Positions 8,137-16,720 of a DNA stretch of 51,285 nt are shown here, in pieces. The notes below the pieces were generated by a model that saw nothing but the letters and a program-made list of their open reading frames with translations, made no database searches and was not told the DNA's origin. A program made the position numbers and the translations under genes. The stretch comes from a virus. Positions within the stretch are counted from its first letter, which is position 1; the number at the start of each line of letters is the position of its first letter. The stretch covers positions 1-51,285 of IMG/VR virus record IMGVR_UViG_3300022841_000021; one strand, written 5' to 3'.

Positions 8137-8592
8137 ATGTCAAAATTTAATGTATTGGATTACAAAAGAAGGCTTAGTTCATTTCACGTAGAAAAGAATA
8201 TATCAAAAGCAGTAAAAGAAGGTGCTTGGCAAATAATAGACTTAAATAAAATAAATCTAGCTAAGGGATTAAATAGTAAAGGAAGATTAGTAGGTACTTA
8301 CTCCGTGGTAACTCAAAACTACGCTAGAAAAGGAAGAAGACCAAATGAAAGCAAAAAAGCAGGTACTACTTATAATTTTAACTGGACTGGTGCCTTTATT
8401 AATGGAATTTTCATAACTTACAAAAATGATAAAATATCCTTCTCAAGTACAGGACTGGGACTTAGTAAGAAAAATTTTTTTATATTGAGTAACGATTTGT
8501 TAGGGGTTGAGAAAAATAGAAATGAGTTAATAAATTACGATATACTAGCACCTAGGCTGAGAAGGTATTTTAAAACACATATAGGTAAATAA
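8137..8592 (+). CDS. Hypothetical structural or tail-associated protein
   Basis: 151 residues, basic. The segment TGAFINGIFITYKNDKISFSSTG and the end LINYDILAPRLRRYFKTHI resemble a protein commonly found between tube and tape-measure genes of Bacteroidota phages, of unknown function. The start is 10 bases downstream of the terminator T-run, so its mRNA comes from read-through. Confidence 0.5.
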   Translation: MSKFNVLDYKRRLSSFHVEKNISKAVKEGAWQIIDLNKINLAKGLNSKGRLVGTYSVVTQNYARKGRRPNESKKAGTTYNFNWTGAFINGIFITYKNDKISFSSTGLGLSKKNFFILSNDLLGVEKNRNELINYDILAPRLRRYFKTHIGK

Positions 8593-8593
8593 T

Positions 8594-9262
8594 ATGAAAG
8601 AATATTTAGGCTTCGAAGATATACCAGTTTTCAACTTCTACAAGATAGTAGAAACTTCAGACGTTAGGTGGTTTTATAAAAAGTTTAGGTTCGATAAAGA
8701 TATAACTGCGGAAGGTGAGGTAAAATCTGAACTACTAGAAAGATATAAAGAGGTTTACAATGATAGGGTTAAATATACAAATGATATCAAGACAGGCGAG
8801 TATTATAGAAAGCTTAATGAGTTAAGTGATTTGGAGACAAAATTATTTAGAATAACTTCATCATTCGATGTTTTAGTAGAGATTAATTTCGACAATGAAT
8901 TGTTTAACGAGTACGTAGAGTACTTTTCTGAAGATGAAGGATATGTTTTTGTAAAAAAAATAACAAGCAAAGAAATAAGGCTAGAGTACTTGGTATGGTT
9001 AAGGAAAAGGATAAAAGGCTTTAAGACTAAAACAGCCGTTAAGAAAGCAAATTATGCAGATATTTTAAAACCAGCTGAAATTAATTCTAAAAACGCTAAA
9101 TTTGACCCAATCAAAGAAAAGATACTTTTACAGGAATCTTTAGGGGTTACAATAGATATTTATAAATGTCCTTTAATTGAGTGGTGCGCTATGATAATTA
9201 GAGCCGAAGAAAAGTCTAAAGAAGCTAAAGAGCAGGTAGAAAAAATAAAACGTAAAAGATAA
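8594..9262 (+). CDS. Putative tail assembly chaperone, element A
   Basis: 222 residues, charged and helical, immediately upstream of the tape-measure gene, where tail assembly chaperones are encoded. The C-terminus (CPLIEWCAMIIRAEEKSKEAK...) resembles the C-terminal part of the frameshifted chaperone in element B only in general (aromatic helix, then Lys-rich tail). No slippery heptamer is evident, so this may be a single full-length form. Confidence 0.5.
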   Translation: MKEYLGFEDIPVFNFYKIVETSDVRWFYKKFRFDKDITAEGEVKSELLERYKEVYNDRVKYTNDIKTGEYYRKLNELSDLETKLFRITSSFDVLVEINFDNELFNEYVEYFSEDEGYVFVKKITSKEIRLEYLVWLRKRIKGFKTKTAVKKANYADILKPAEINSKNAKFDPIKEKILLQESLGVTIDIYKCPLIEWCAMIIRAEEKSKEAKEQVEKIKRKR

Positions 9263-9266
9263 AGGT

Positions 9267-12200
9267 ATGGCAGGTCAAGTTGATGTTATAATTTCAGAGA
9301 AAGCAAGAAGAGAGATAGCTGATGCTACTGTTAGATTAGAGACTTTGCATAGAAAAATACTACAAGTAAATAAGGCAGGTGCTAAAGGAGGTTCGTTGGG
9401 CGTTGGAGGCAACCAGGCTTCAAGTGCTCAATTAGCTAGTTTAAATAAATTAGTTTCAGCAAACAATAGGTTGGCTTCAGCTTCAAATAAAAGCTTATCA
9501 GCGATAAATAGAAACACTGAAGCAACAAGGATTAATACTAGAGAGAATAAAAAGTCTCTAGGAGTTATGAAGGCGTTAAGGGGTGCCGCAGGTGCTTTAG
9601 GATTGGCTTTTGTAGCAATGAAGGTAGCTCAGTTCGGTAAACATATATTTGAACTAGCAAAGACTTTCGATTCACTTAGGTTCGCATTAGAAAGAACTTC
9701 AAAGAACCTTAATGAAGCAGGAATGACTATGAGGTTTATGTTAAAGACATCTTCCGACTTAGGTTTAAACCTGGTAGCTACAACAACAAGATTTATAAAA
9801 TTCGCAGCAGCTGCACGTCAATCTGGTGTTGCAATGAAAGATACTCAGAAGATATTTAAAACAATGGCAACCGCTGGTGCTGTTCTTGGTTTACGTACTG
9901 ATGAGCTAGGTGGTATATTTTTAGCTTTAGAGCAAATGCTTTCTAAAGGAAAGGTAACTACAGAGGAATTGAGAAGACAGTTAGGTGAAAGGCTACCAGG
10001 TGCTTTTGGTATAATGGCAGCTAGTTTAGGGGTTACTCTTCCAAAGCTAGATGAAATGTTAAAAAAAGGAGAGTTACTTTCGGCTGAAGTTTTACCAGGA
10101 TTTGCTGATGCGGTTGAGGTTGCTTTCGGGCTAGATACTGTTGATAAAGTAGAAACTCTTACTGCTGCTCAAAACAGAATGACTACTTCTTGGCAAAACT
10201 TTGTTAAGAATGTAACTGAGTCTGACGGTATTCTTTCTAAAACTTTTAAATTTTTCCTAGACCAAGCTACTCAGGCAATAAACGAGTGGAACGAACTTTT
10301 AAACAATCAAGCCTATATGGACAATAAAAGATTGTCTGCTGGGTTTGACAACGAAACTCAAATAATAAAGTTTCAAGCTAAAAAGAAATTAGAAGATACT
10401 AGAAAAGAGGGTCAAAAACTAGAGGACTTAAATATAAAAATAATAGAATCTAAAGCACTTTTAGAATCTAACGTAAACAATAAGTTAGCTGAAAAAGAGC
10501 TAAGTGACGCAGTATCAGCTAAGCTAGAGTACAATAAAATTTTAGGGGAGTTAGAACAACAAGGTGCTTCTGAAAGATTTAACGCAAGTTTTTCTGCGGT
10601 TGTTGCGGGTCAAAAGCTACTAGACGATGCAAATAAGCGTTTAGAAGGTATAGGGAAAACAAAATCAAAAACAACAGACTCAGAAGGAAACTTCTTTTTT
10701 ACTTACAATAAAAAACAGCAAGCCTCAGCGGATGAAGCTAAGGAAATGATAGAAGACGCTAGGCGTGATTTACAGATACTACAAGGAGCGTTAAATGCTA
10801 CAAGATTATTGGCTGAGAAATCAAAACCAGCCTCTAGCAAGGAAGATGATAAGGGAAAAGGTCAAAAAAACTTAAACGATATAAAAGACCTCGAAAAGAA
10901 GATACAAATAGAAAGGTTACGAAACCAGTTAGAGTACAACAAGGAGGCTATTGGTTTAGAAAGGTACGGGAGCGAACAGAGGTTATTTTTATTAAAGAAA
11001 AACGCAGAGCACTTAGAAAGCATAGCTAGATTAGAATTAGAAGACTCTATTCAAAACGACAAACAAAAAAGAGACTCAAAAATAGAAGCAATTAAAAAAT
11101 CAATAATAGATAAAACATTAGGAGAAAAGAAGGGGAACGACCAGATAACTTTACTGAACAAAGAGTTTACACAAAAGGAAAAACTAGCAACTTTAAAGCA
11201 TGACGGTGAGTTAATAAAAATACAAGAAGACCTAGACTCTGAAATAGAAAGCGAAAGAAAGGACGGCATAAAGAGGAGGCTTCAAACGGTTCAAGCTGGT
11301 TTTGATAAAGAAGAGACTGCTGCAAATGATTTGTTTAAAGCTAGTCAAAAAACCACAAAAGATAGGGAGTTACTAGAAAAAACTCTAACAGATATTGCGT
11401 TCAGGTCTTCAAATGCTAGGATAGATATATTAATAGAGGAGCAGAAGAAACTTTTAGAAGTTGACGGTTTATCTGAAGAGTATATACTTAAAATAAAAGC
11501 CATAATTGCAAAGCTAGACGCTAGCAGGGGGGTACCTGGTTCTAAAAAAATAGACAAAACAGCTCAAGAGCAGTTTGAATCTGATATGGGTTATGTTAAA
11601 GATTTTTCAGATGCTATAGGTAGTATAGGAGACGCTATATTTGATTCAAAGATTGCTAGGATTGACGCAGAGATTCAAGCAGAACAGGACAAGTACGCTT
11701 TACTATTTGCGTTTGCGGAAGGTGACGCAGAGGCTCAGAGGTTATTAGCTATTCAACAAGAAGAGGATATGCAAAGGCTAGAGGCTAAGAAAAGAAAAAT
11801 GCAAAGAAAACAAGCTGTATTTAATAAAGCTCAAGCTTTGGTTGATATCGCAATAAACACAGCGGTAGCTATTTCTAGGATTGTAGCCGAGGGTGGTTTG
11901 TTTTTAGGTTTACCTTTGGTACCGGTTATTGCTACCCTAGGTGCTCTACAAGCCGCAGCTGTACTTGCTCAACCTTTACCTGCTTTTGCTGAAGGTGGTG
12001 TGATGGGTCACGATGGACCAGCATTGGTTGGGGATGGTGGTAAGCAAGAAGTTATACGAACTCCTGACGGAAAAGTGTCTTTAACACCCGCTACTGATAC
12101 AGTTATGAATTTACAAAAAGGTACTGAAATATTTTCATCCGTAGAAAAGTTTAATCAACAAAACCCTAGCGACATGAGTAGTATGTTACACTCCGCTTCC

Positions 12201-12395
12201 TTGTTATCTAGTATTAGTTTAAATCAAAAGAATATTGAGGGAATGTTATCTAGCAAACAAGAATTAGACGAAAGACTTTTGGATGCTATGATTTTAAATA
12301 CAAAGGCGGTTAAAAACTCAAGGTCTAATACTTACGTTAAAACTCAAAAAATCGATATACCACACGAGGTTTGGAAATCTAAATTATTAAATTAA
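9267..12395 (+). CDS. Tape measure protein, element A
   Basis: 1042 residues, a size that would set a tail of roughly 150 nm by the usual ratio for tape measures. The N-terminal 300 residues contain the conserved tape-measure domain (LRGAAGALGLAFVAMK, then the TEELRRQLGERLPGAFGIMAASLGV pattern). Long charged coiled coils fill 370-790, and hydrophobic segments lie near 860-915 (AVAISRIVAEGGLFLGLPLVPVIATLG), as expected for membrane-inserting tape measures. The stop overlaps the next ATG. Confidence 0.92.
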   Translation: MAGQVDVIISEKARREIADATVRLETLHRKILQVNKAGAKGGSLGVGGNQASSAQLASLNKLVSANNRLASASNKSLSAINRNTEATRINTRENKKSLGVMKALRGAAGALGLAFVAMKVAQFGKHIFELAKTFDSLRFALERTSKNLNEAGMTMRFMLKTSSDLGLNLVATTTRFIKFAAAARQSGVAMKDTQKIFKTMATAGAVLGLRTDELGGIFLALEQMLSKGKVTTEELRRQLGERLPGAFGIMAASLGVTLPKLDEMLKKGELLSAEVLPGFADAVEVAFGLDTVDKVETLTAAQNRMTTSWQNFVKNVTESDGILSKTFKFFLDQATQAINEWNELLNNQAYMDNKRLSAGFDNETQIIKFQAKKKLEDTRKEGQKLEDLNIKIIESKALLESNVNNKLAEKELSDAVSAKLEYNKILGELEQQGASERFNASFSAVVAGQKLLDDANKRLEGIGKTKSKTTDSEGNFFFTYNKKQQASADEAKEMIEDARRDLQILQGALNATRLLAEKSKPASSKEDDKGKGQKNLNDIKDLEKKIQIERLRNQLEYNKEAIGLERYGSEQRLFLLKKNAEHLESIARLELEDSIQNDKQKRDSKIEAIKKSIIDKTLGEKKGNDQITLLNKEFTQKEKLATLKHDGELIKIQEDLDSEIESERKDGIKRRLQTVQAGFDKEETAANDLFKASQKTTKDRELLEKTLTDIAFRSSNARIDILIEEQKKLLEVDGLSEEYILKIKAIIAKLDASRGVPGSKKIDKTAQEQFESDMGYVKDFSDAIGSIGDAIFDSKIARIDAEIQAEQDKYALLFAFAEGDAEAQRLLAIQQEEDMQRLEAKKRKMQRKQAVFNKAQALVDIAINTAVAISRIVAEGGLFLGLPLVPVIATLGALQAAAVLAQPLPAFAEGGVMGHDGPALVGDGGKQEVIRTPDGKVSLTPATDTVMNLQKGTEIFSSVEKFNQQNPSDMSSMLHSASLLSSISLNQKNIEGMLSSKQELDERLLDAMILNTKAVKNSRSNTYVKTQKIDIPHEVWKSKLLN

Positions 12396-14668
12396 TGAGC
12401 AGAATAAATCCAATATATTCAGATAGGATAAGATACAAGTTAAATCACAATCCAACGGGTGAGCAGCTAATTCAAGAGCCAAAAGGTTTTAAAGATGATG
12501 ATAATGAGTTTGTAAGAGATAAGGCTTTTAGGGGTATGTTTCTTCAAATGACAAACAACCTAACCTTCTACGGTGACGGTGCTGTTTTTATTGAGGATAT
12601 ATATTTAGAGTTTGGTATTAATGCTGAGTTGATTTTAACAAAAGAAGAAAGAAACCCTGTAACAGATGAGTGGGAGTTAGCCTATAGCGGTTACTTAGAT
12701 TTTTTTACGTACCAAAAAGAAGATTTTGGAATATCTATTAAATTTATTAGTAGCGGTCTTTTAAGGGTTATTAAGGCTAGGCAGAACGAAAAAATAGAGA
12801 TAGATAGACTAGATACCTTAAAAGGTCAAGAGGTAGCTTATTTAGAGCCAAAAACGGTTCTACTTGAGGGTAGAAATATATTTCTAAATACAAAGTTTAC
12901 AACAGATTCCAAGGATAGTGTTAGCACTGCTTTTGGAATGGCTAACTTTAAGGACGGAAACCTGAGAACTGGTAGTTTAGCAGTCCCTTTAACGAAGGTT
13001 TACGCTTCTGATATAAAGGCTCAAGGAGTTTCCAAAGACCTTAGTTTTACAACCTTCCCAGACCAAGGTACAGCTCAGACAATGTTTTATGCAGACAATG
13101 ATAGGGATAAGGATTTAAAGCTTAGTATTAAAACCAGTTTCACAACTGTTGAAAGAAAAATAGAGGATATTAACAACTCAACACTAAGGCTATTCTTAGT
13201 TGTATTTAGCGATAGTACGGAGTATGTATTAAAAGAAAGAATACCTTTATCTGTAAATATAATTAACAATAACTCAGTAATCGTACCAGATATTTCAGTA
13301 GATTATCAGAGCACGGTTAGACTACTTAAGGGAGAGAGCTTATCATTGCAATGGTACGCAAGTGCTAATTTTGGAGGTTTTTTAGACGCAGGAAGTATAG
13401 AGGTTAATTTTACTAATATAATTTCAGAGGTTTTAATAGATGAAAATAGTTCAGTCGTACCAAGTTTGAGTAAGGTTCATTTACCTTTTGAGGTAGCTAA
13501 TAGGTTTTTAAAATTATTCACAGGCAAAGACGACTTATTTAGAAGTAGTATCTTTGGGAGAAAAGACCTAGGCTATACTGAAGATGGCGAAGCTTCTCTT
13601 TTAGGTATGTCTCATGGGTTTTGGATAAGAGGGTTTAGTAAGGATGACCCATCTGAGGTTAATGAAGAAAATAGGTACAAATCATTAACAACCTCTTTTA
13701 AGGATATGTACGAGTCTTACTTTAGCACCTGGAACTTAGGAGCAGGTATTGAGTTAGAGGGGTTTAAGGAGGTGTTTAGAATTGAAAAATTAGATTTCTT
13801 TTTTAATAAAAATATATTAATTAGATTAGGTGAAAAGGTTAACGGAGTATTCGAGTACGTTCAGGTAAATAATGTTAAAAGAAGCCTTGATAAAGATGTT
13901 TTTAACTCAGGTATAGAGTTAGGTTACTCTAAGGGTGGTGATTACGAGGAAGCTGTTGGTCTTGATGAGTACAATACAAAGACAAGTTATACAACTATTA
14001 TAGATAAGGCAGAGACCACATACGAAGCAGTATCAAAGTATAGAGCTGACTCTTACGGTGCTGAATTTGCTAGGAGAAAATCTTACAATAACTTTCCTAC
14101 CGAAGACTCTAAATATGATAACTCTATTTGGTTATTTGATATGAAGAGAAACGCTTTAGATATTGAATTATCTACATTTAGAAACCCGTTAGAGCAAAGA
14201 TTATGGCAAGACGATTTCGAGGTAGCTCCTACAGGGGTATTTAGTCCAAATACTGCTCAGAATTTAAGACTATCTCCTTTTAATATATTACTTAGGCATG
14301 GTTTTCTTCTAGGAGCGGGTCTTGTAAAATACCCTTTAGATTTTATTAGATACGGTAGTTCGGTAGCTAATAGCGGTATGATTACTAAGTTAAAGGGCGG
14401 GTTGGAGTACGCTGAAAACGGTAATATTCAAAACAATAAATTAGAAAAAGCAAGAACAGATGGTGAGACAATAGAGTTTGAATTTAATGTTGACTACGAT
14501 TTATTGCAAAAAGTTAAAGGAAAAAGCGTAATTTTGGGGAAAGAGGTACAAAACTTTTATGGACTTGTATCTTTTAAGAATGAAAACGGTGAAATTGAAG
14601 AAGGCTACTTAGAGAAGCTATCACCAAACGGAGTTGGTAAGTGGACTTTAAGGAAATTTAATACATAA
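12395..14668 (+). CDS. Distal tail or baseplate protein, element A
   Basis: 757 residues directly after the tape measure, where distal-tail and tail-hub proteins lie. It is beta-rich with many short loops. It occupies the same place as the 706-residue product at 47670 in element B, and both are probably baseplate proteins. I see no enzyme motif. It begins at an ATG overlapping the tape-measure stop. Confidence 0.6.
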   Translation: MSRINPIYSDRIRYKLNHNPTGEQLIQEPKGFKDDDNEFVRDKAFRGMFLQMTNNLTFYGDGAVFIEDIYLEFGINAELILTKEERNPVTDEWELAYSGYLDFFTYQKEDFGISIKFISSGLLRVIKARQNEKIEIDRLDTLKGQEVAYLEPKTVLLEGRNIFLNTKFTTDSKDSVSTAFGMANFKDGNLRTGSLAVPLTKVYASDIKAQGVSKDLSFTTFPDQGTAQTMFYADNDRDKDLKLSIKTSFTTVERKIEDINNSTLRLFLVVFSDSTEYVLKERIPLSVNIINNNSVIVPDISVDYQSTVRLLKGESLSLQWYASANFGGFLDAGSIEVNFTNIISEVLIDENSSVVPSLSKVHLPFEVANRFLKLFTGKDDLFRSSIFGRKDLGYTEDGEASLLGMSHGFWIRGFSKDDPSEVNEENRYKSLTTSFKDMYESYFSTWNLGAGIELEGFKEVFRIEKLDFFFNKNILIRLGEKVNGVFEYVQVNNVKRSLDKDVFNSGIELGYSKGGDYEEAVGLDEYNTKTSYTTIIDKAETTYEAVSKYRADSYGAEFARRKSYNNFPTEDSKYDNSIWLFDMKRNALDIELSTFRNPLEQRLWQDDFEVAPTGVFSPNTAQNLRLSPFNILLRHGFLLGAGLVKYPLDFIRYGSSVANSGMITKLKGGLEYAENGNIQNNKLEKARTDGETIEFEFNVDYDLLQKVKGKSVILGKEVQNFYGLVSFKNENGEIEEGYLEKLSPNGVGKWTLRKFNT

Positions 14669-14671
14669 TAT

Positions 14672-16714
14672 ATGTCAAGTAAAATAACAATCTCGCTAAA
14701 TACATTACCTTACGAAAGTTACTTTGTTGAATTAAATAGTTCTTATCAAAATGGATTAAAAGAGACTTTTGAGATTAGAAGATTTGCCTCTTACGAATCA
14801 ACTATAGGTCAAGACAAGCAAATGACATTGTTGAGCTTGCGAAATTCTTTAGTAGCTGATTACAATGCTTCAGGAGTTTTTATAATAGAAATAGATGAAC
14901 TATATACCGAACTATCAATAACACATCCTACTACTGATTTTTTTGAAGAATCAAGGTTTTTTCAGTCAGGGAGTTTAGTAAATAAAACAATAGTAAATAC
15001 TCAAGAAGACCCGTCGATAGTGGTATCTGATTTAATATATAAAGAGGCGGATACGCTTCCTTGTAAGAATATTTTGATAGAAGCAGATACAAACGTATTG
15101 GCTACTGAGTATAAAATAAATGACGGTTCTTTTGTTTCAAATACAGAAAACCCTCTTTCATTTGAACACATTAGAGGTTCGGTTATTTTTTTAACCGTAA
15201 AAGATAATGAAGGCAATGAGGATAGTATAATAAGAAGGGCACCTTATTCTTTGGTTTCTAGTAATATAGAAGTGACTTACGTAAATTCACCACAGGGTGC
15301 TACCGTTACAATAACTGTATCTGATAGTGAAGGTCTTGACATAGAGTACTCTTTAGATAATATAACTTACAAAGAATCTAATACTTATTCAGGATTATTT
15401 GAAGGAGACTATACGGTTTACGTAAGAGACCAACTAGGGTGCGAAGAAAGTAAGGAGTTTACTATTGAATCTTTTGAAGATATCGGTGTAGGAGAAAGAG
15501 TACCTTACTCAGACCTACCAAGCAAGTCCAACTCTATTAGATACTCAAAAATAGTAGATACAACTGATTGTTCAAATTATAAGAACGAAGAAAATACTTT
15601 AACAAGTGATATACCATACGTAGAAAACGCCTGTAGTTATTCTCAATTATTTCAAAGCTGTGATATTATAACTACGCAGTTTAAAACAAACTACCGTGTT
15701 AATAAAGCAACGGTAATTTATATATCAAATACACCTGGACCTACAAAAGGAACTACAATATTTGTAGACCAGCCAGTTGTTCAAAAATCAAACAATACTG
15801 ACTTAAAGGACAGTAGAGACGGTATTATATATAATTTAGAAGGAGCAGGTCAGCAATCAGGTATTTACTTTACAAATGGAAAAACATACAATTACGATAC
15901 GGGAGAGGAGACGGGGGATTACTCTCTTAACGGAAATCTTCCTTCATGGGGTACAATAGGTAATTTCTTATTTTATAATAACGCTTGGTTTGAGATTCTA
16001 AATATAGTTTATGATGATTCTAAATCAGCATACGTATTGGTTATTAATTTAGTTTATACCAATGAAGAAGCGGTTGTAAAACTAAGTAGTATATATAATG
16101 TAGAAAAATACAATATATTTGAATTTGATATCGATATGAGTTTATTTAACGATAAACAAATTCAGGTAAATATAACACAGACGGACGAAAACCTTTCTTT
16201 TGAAGACGAGGTATATTTAAGTGAGATAATAGACATTGCAACCGTTCAAAAAGGAACTATATTAATAGAGTACTACAACGATACGAACACAGATATATTC
16301 TACGCAACAGGTATTATAAATAAAATAAGGATGCCTATAGAGTATCTGGGTGGGGGTTATAGTGATTCTACTGAATCCGAGAAAACGGATTCTAATACTT
16401 ACTTGATAAACGCGGAAGCTTACGAGAATGATACTATATTCTTTAAGTTAATGCCGAAACAGATTATGAGAAAAGTATTTCAAGCCTTGGCTCATAAATT
16501 TGTATTCTTAAACGAAGTACAATATATTAAAGAAGATTCTCCTGAAATAAACCACCTAGTAGGAACTAATTTATATAGGTTGAGTGCTTTAATGACAAAA
16601 GCTAACGCAGTATATACTTCTAAGGGATTAGTACAAGGATTTATTCCTGGTCCGTTCGAAGCACCAGCTTTACTTAATAATGAATCAAACGGTTATATAA
16701 AAATTAAACAATAA
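14672..16714 (+). CDS. Tail or baseplate protein with SprB-like repeat
   Basis: 680 residues. Residues about 199-267 read like the SprB repeat of flavobacterial cell-surface adhesins: strands, then YSLDNITYKESNTYSGL, then EGDYTVYVRDQLGCEES. A weaker similar domain lies at 130-195. The rest is beta-rich with Cys clusters around 300-330 (DTTDCSNYK, ENACSYSQ, QSCD). It lies between the distal-tail and fibre genes, so a role in host contact is likely. The SprB resemblance is my reading of the motif, not a search result. Confidence 0.6.
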   Translation: MSSKITISLNTLPYESYFVELNSSYQNGLKETFEIRRFASYESTIGQDKQMTLLSLRNSLVADYNASGVFIIEIDELYTELSITHPTTDFFEESRFFQSGSLVNKTIVNTQEDPSIVVSDLIYKEADTLPCKNILIEADTNVLATEYKINDGSFVSNTENPLSFEHIRGSVIFLTVKDNEGNEDSIIRRAPYSLVSSNIEVTYVNSPQGATVTITVSDSEGLDIEYSLDNITYKESNTYSGLFEGDYTVYVRDQLGCEESKEFTIESFEDIGVGERVPYSDLPSKSNSIRYSKIVDTTDCSNYKNEENTLTSDIPYVENACSYSQLFQSCDIITTQFKTNYRVNKATVIYISNTPGPTKGTTIFVDQPVVQKSNNTDLKDSRDGIIYNLEGAGQQSGIYFTNGKTYNYDTGEETGDYSLNGNLPSWGTIGNFLFYNNAWFEILNIVYDDSKSAYVLVINLVYTNEEAVVKLSSIYNVEKYNIFEFDIDMSLFNDKQIQVNITQTDENLSFEDEVYLSEIIDIATVQKGTILIEYYNDTNTDIFYATGIINKIRMPIEYLGGGYSDSTESEKTDSNTYLINAEAYENDTIFFKLMPKQIMRKVFQALAHKFVFLNEVQYIKEDSPEINHLVGTNLYRLSALMTKANAVYTSKGLVQGFIPGPFEAPALLNNESNGYIKIKQ

Positions 16715-16720
16715 TTTATA

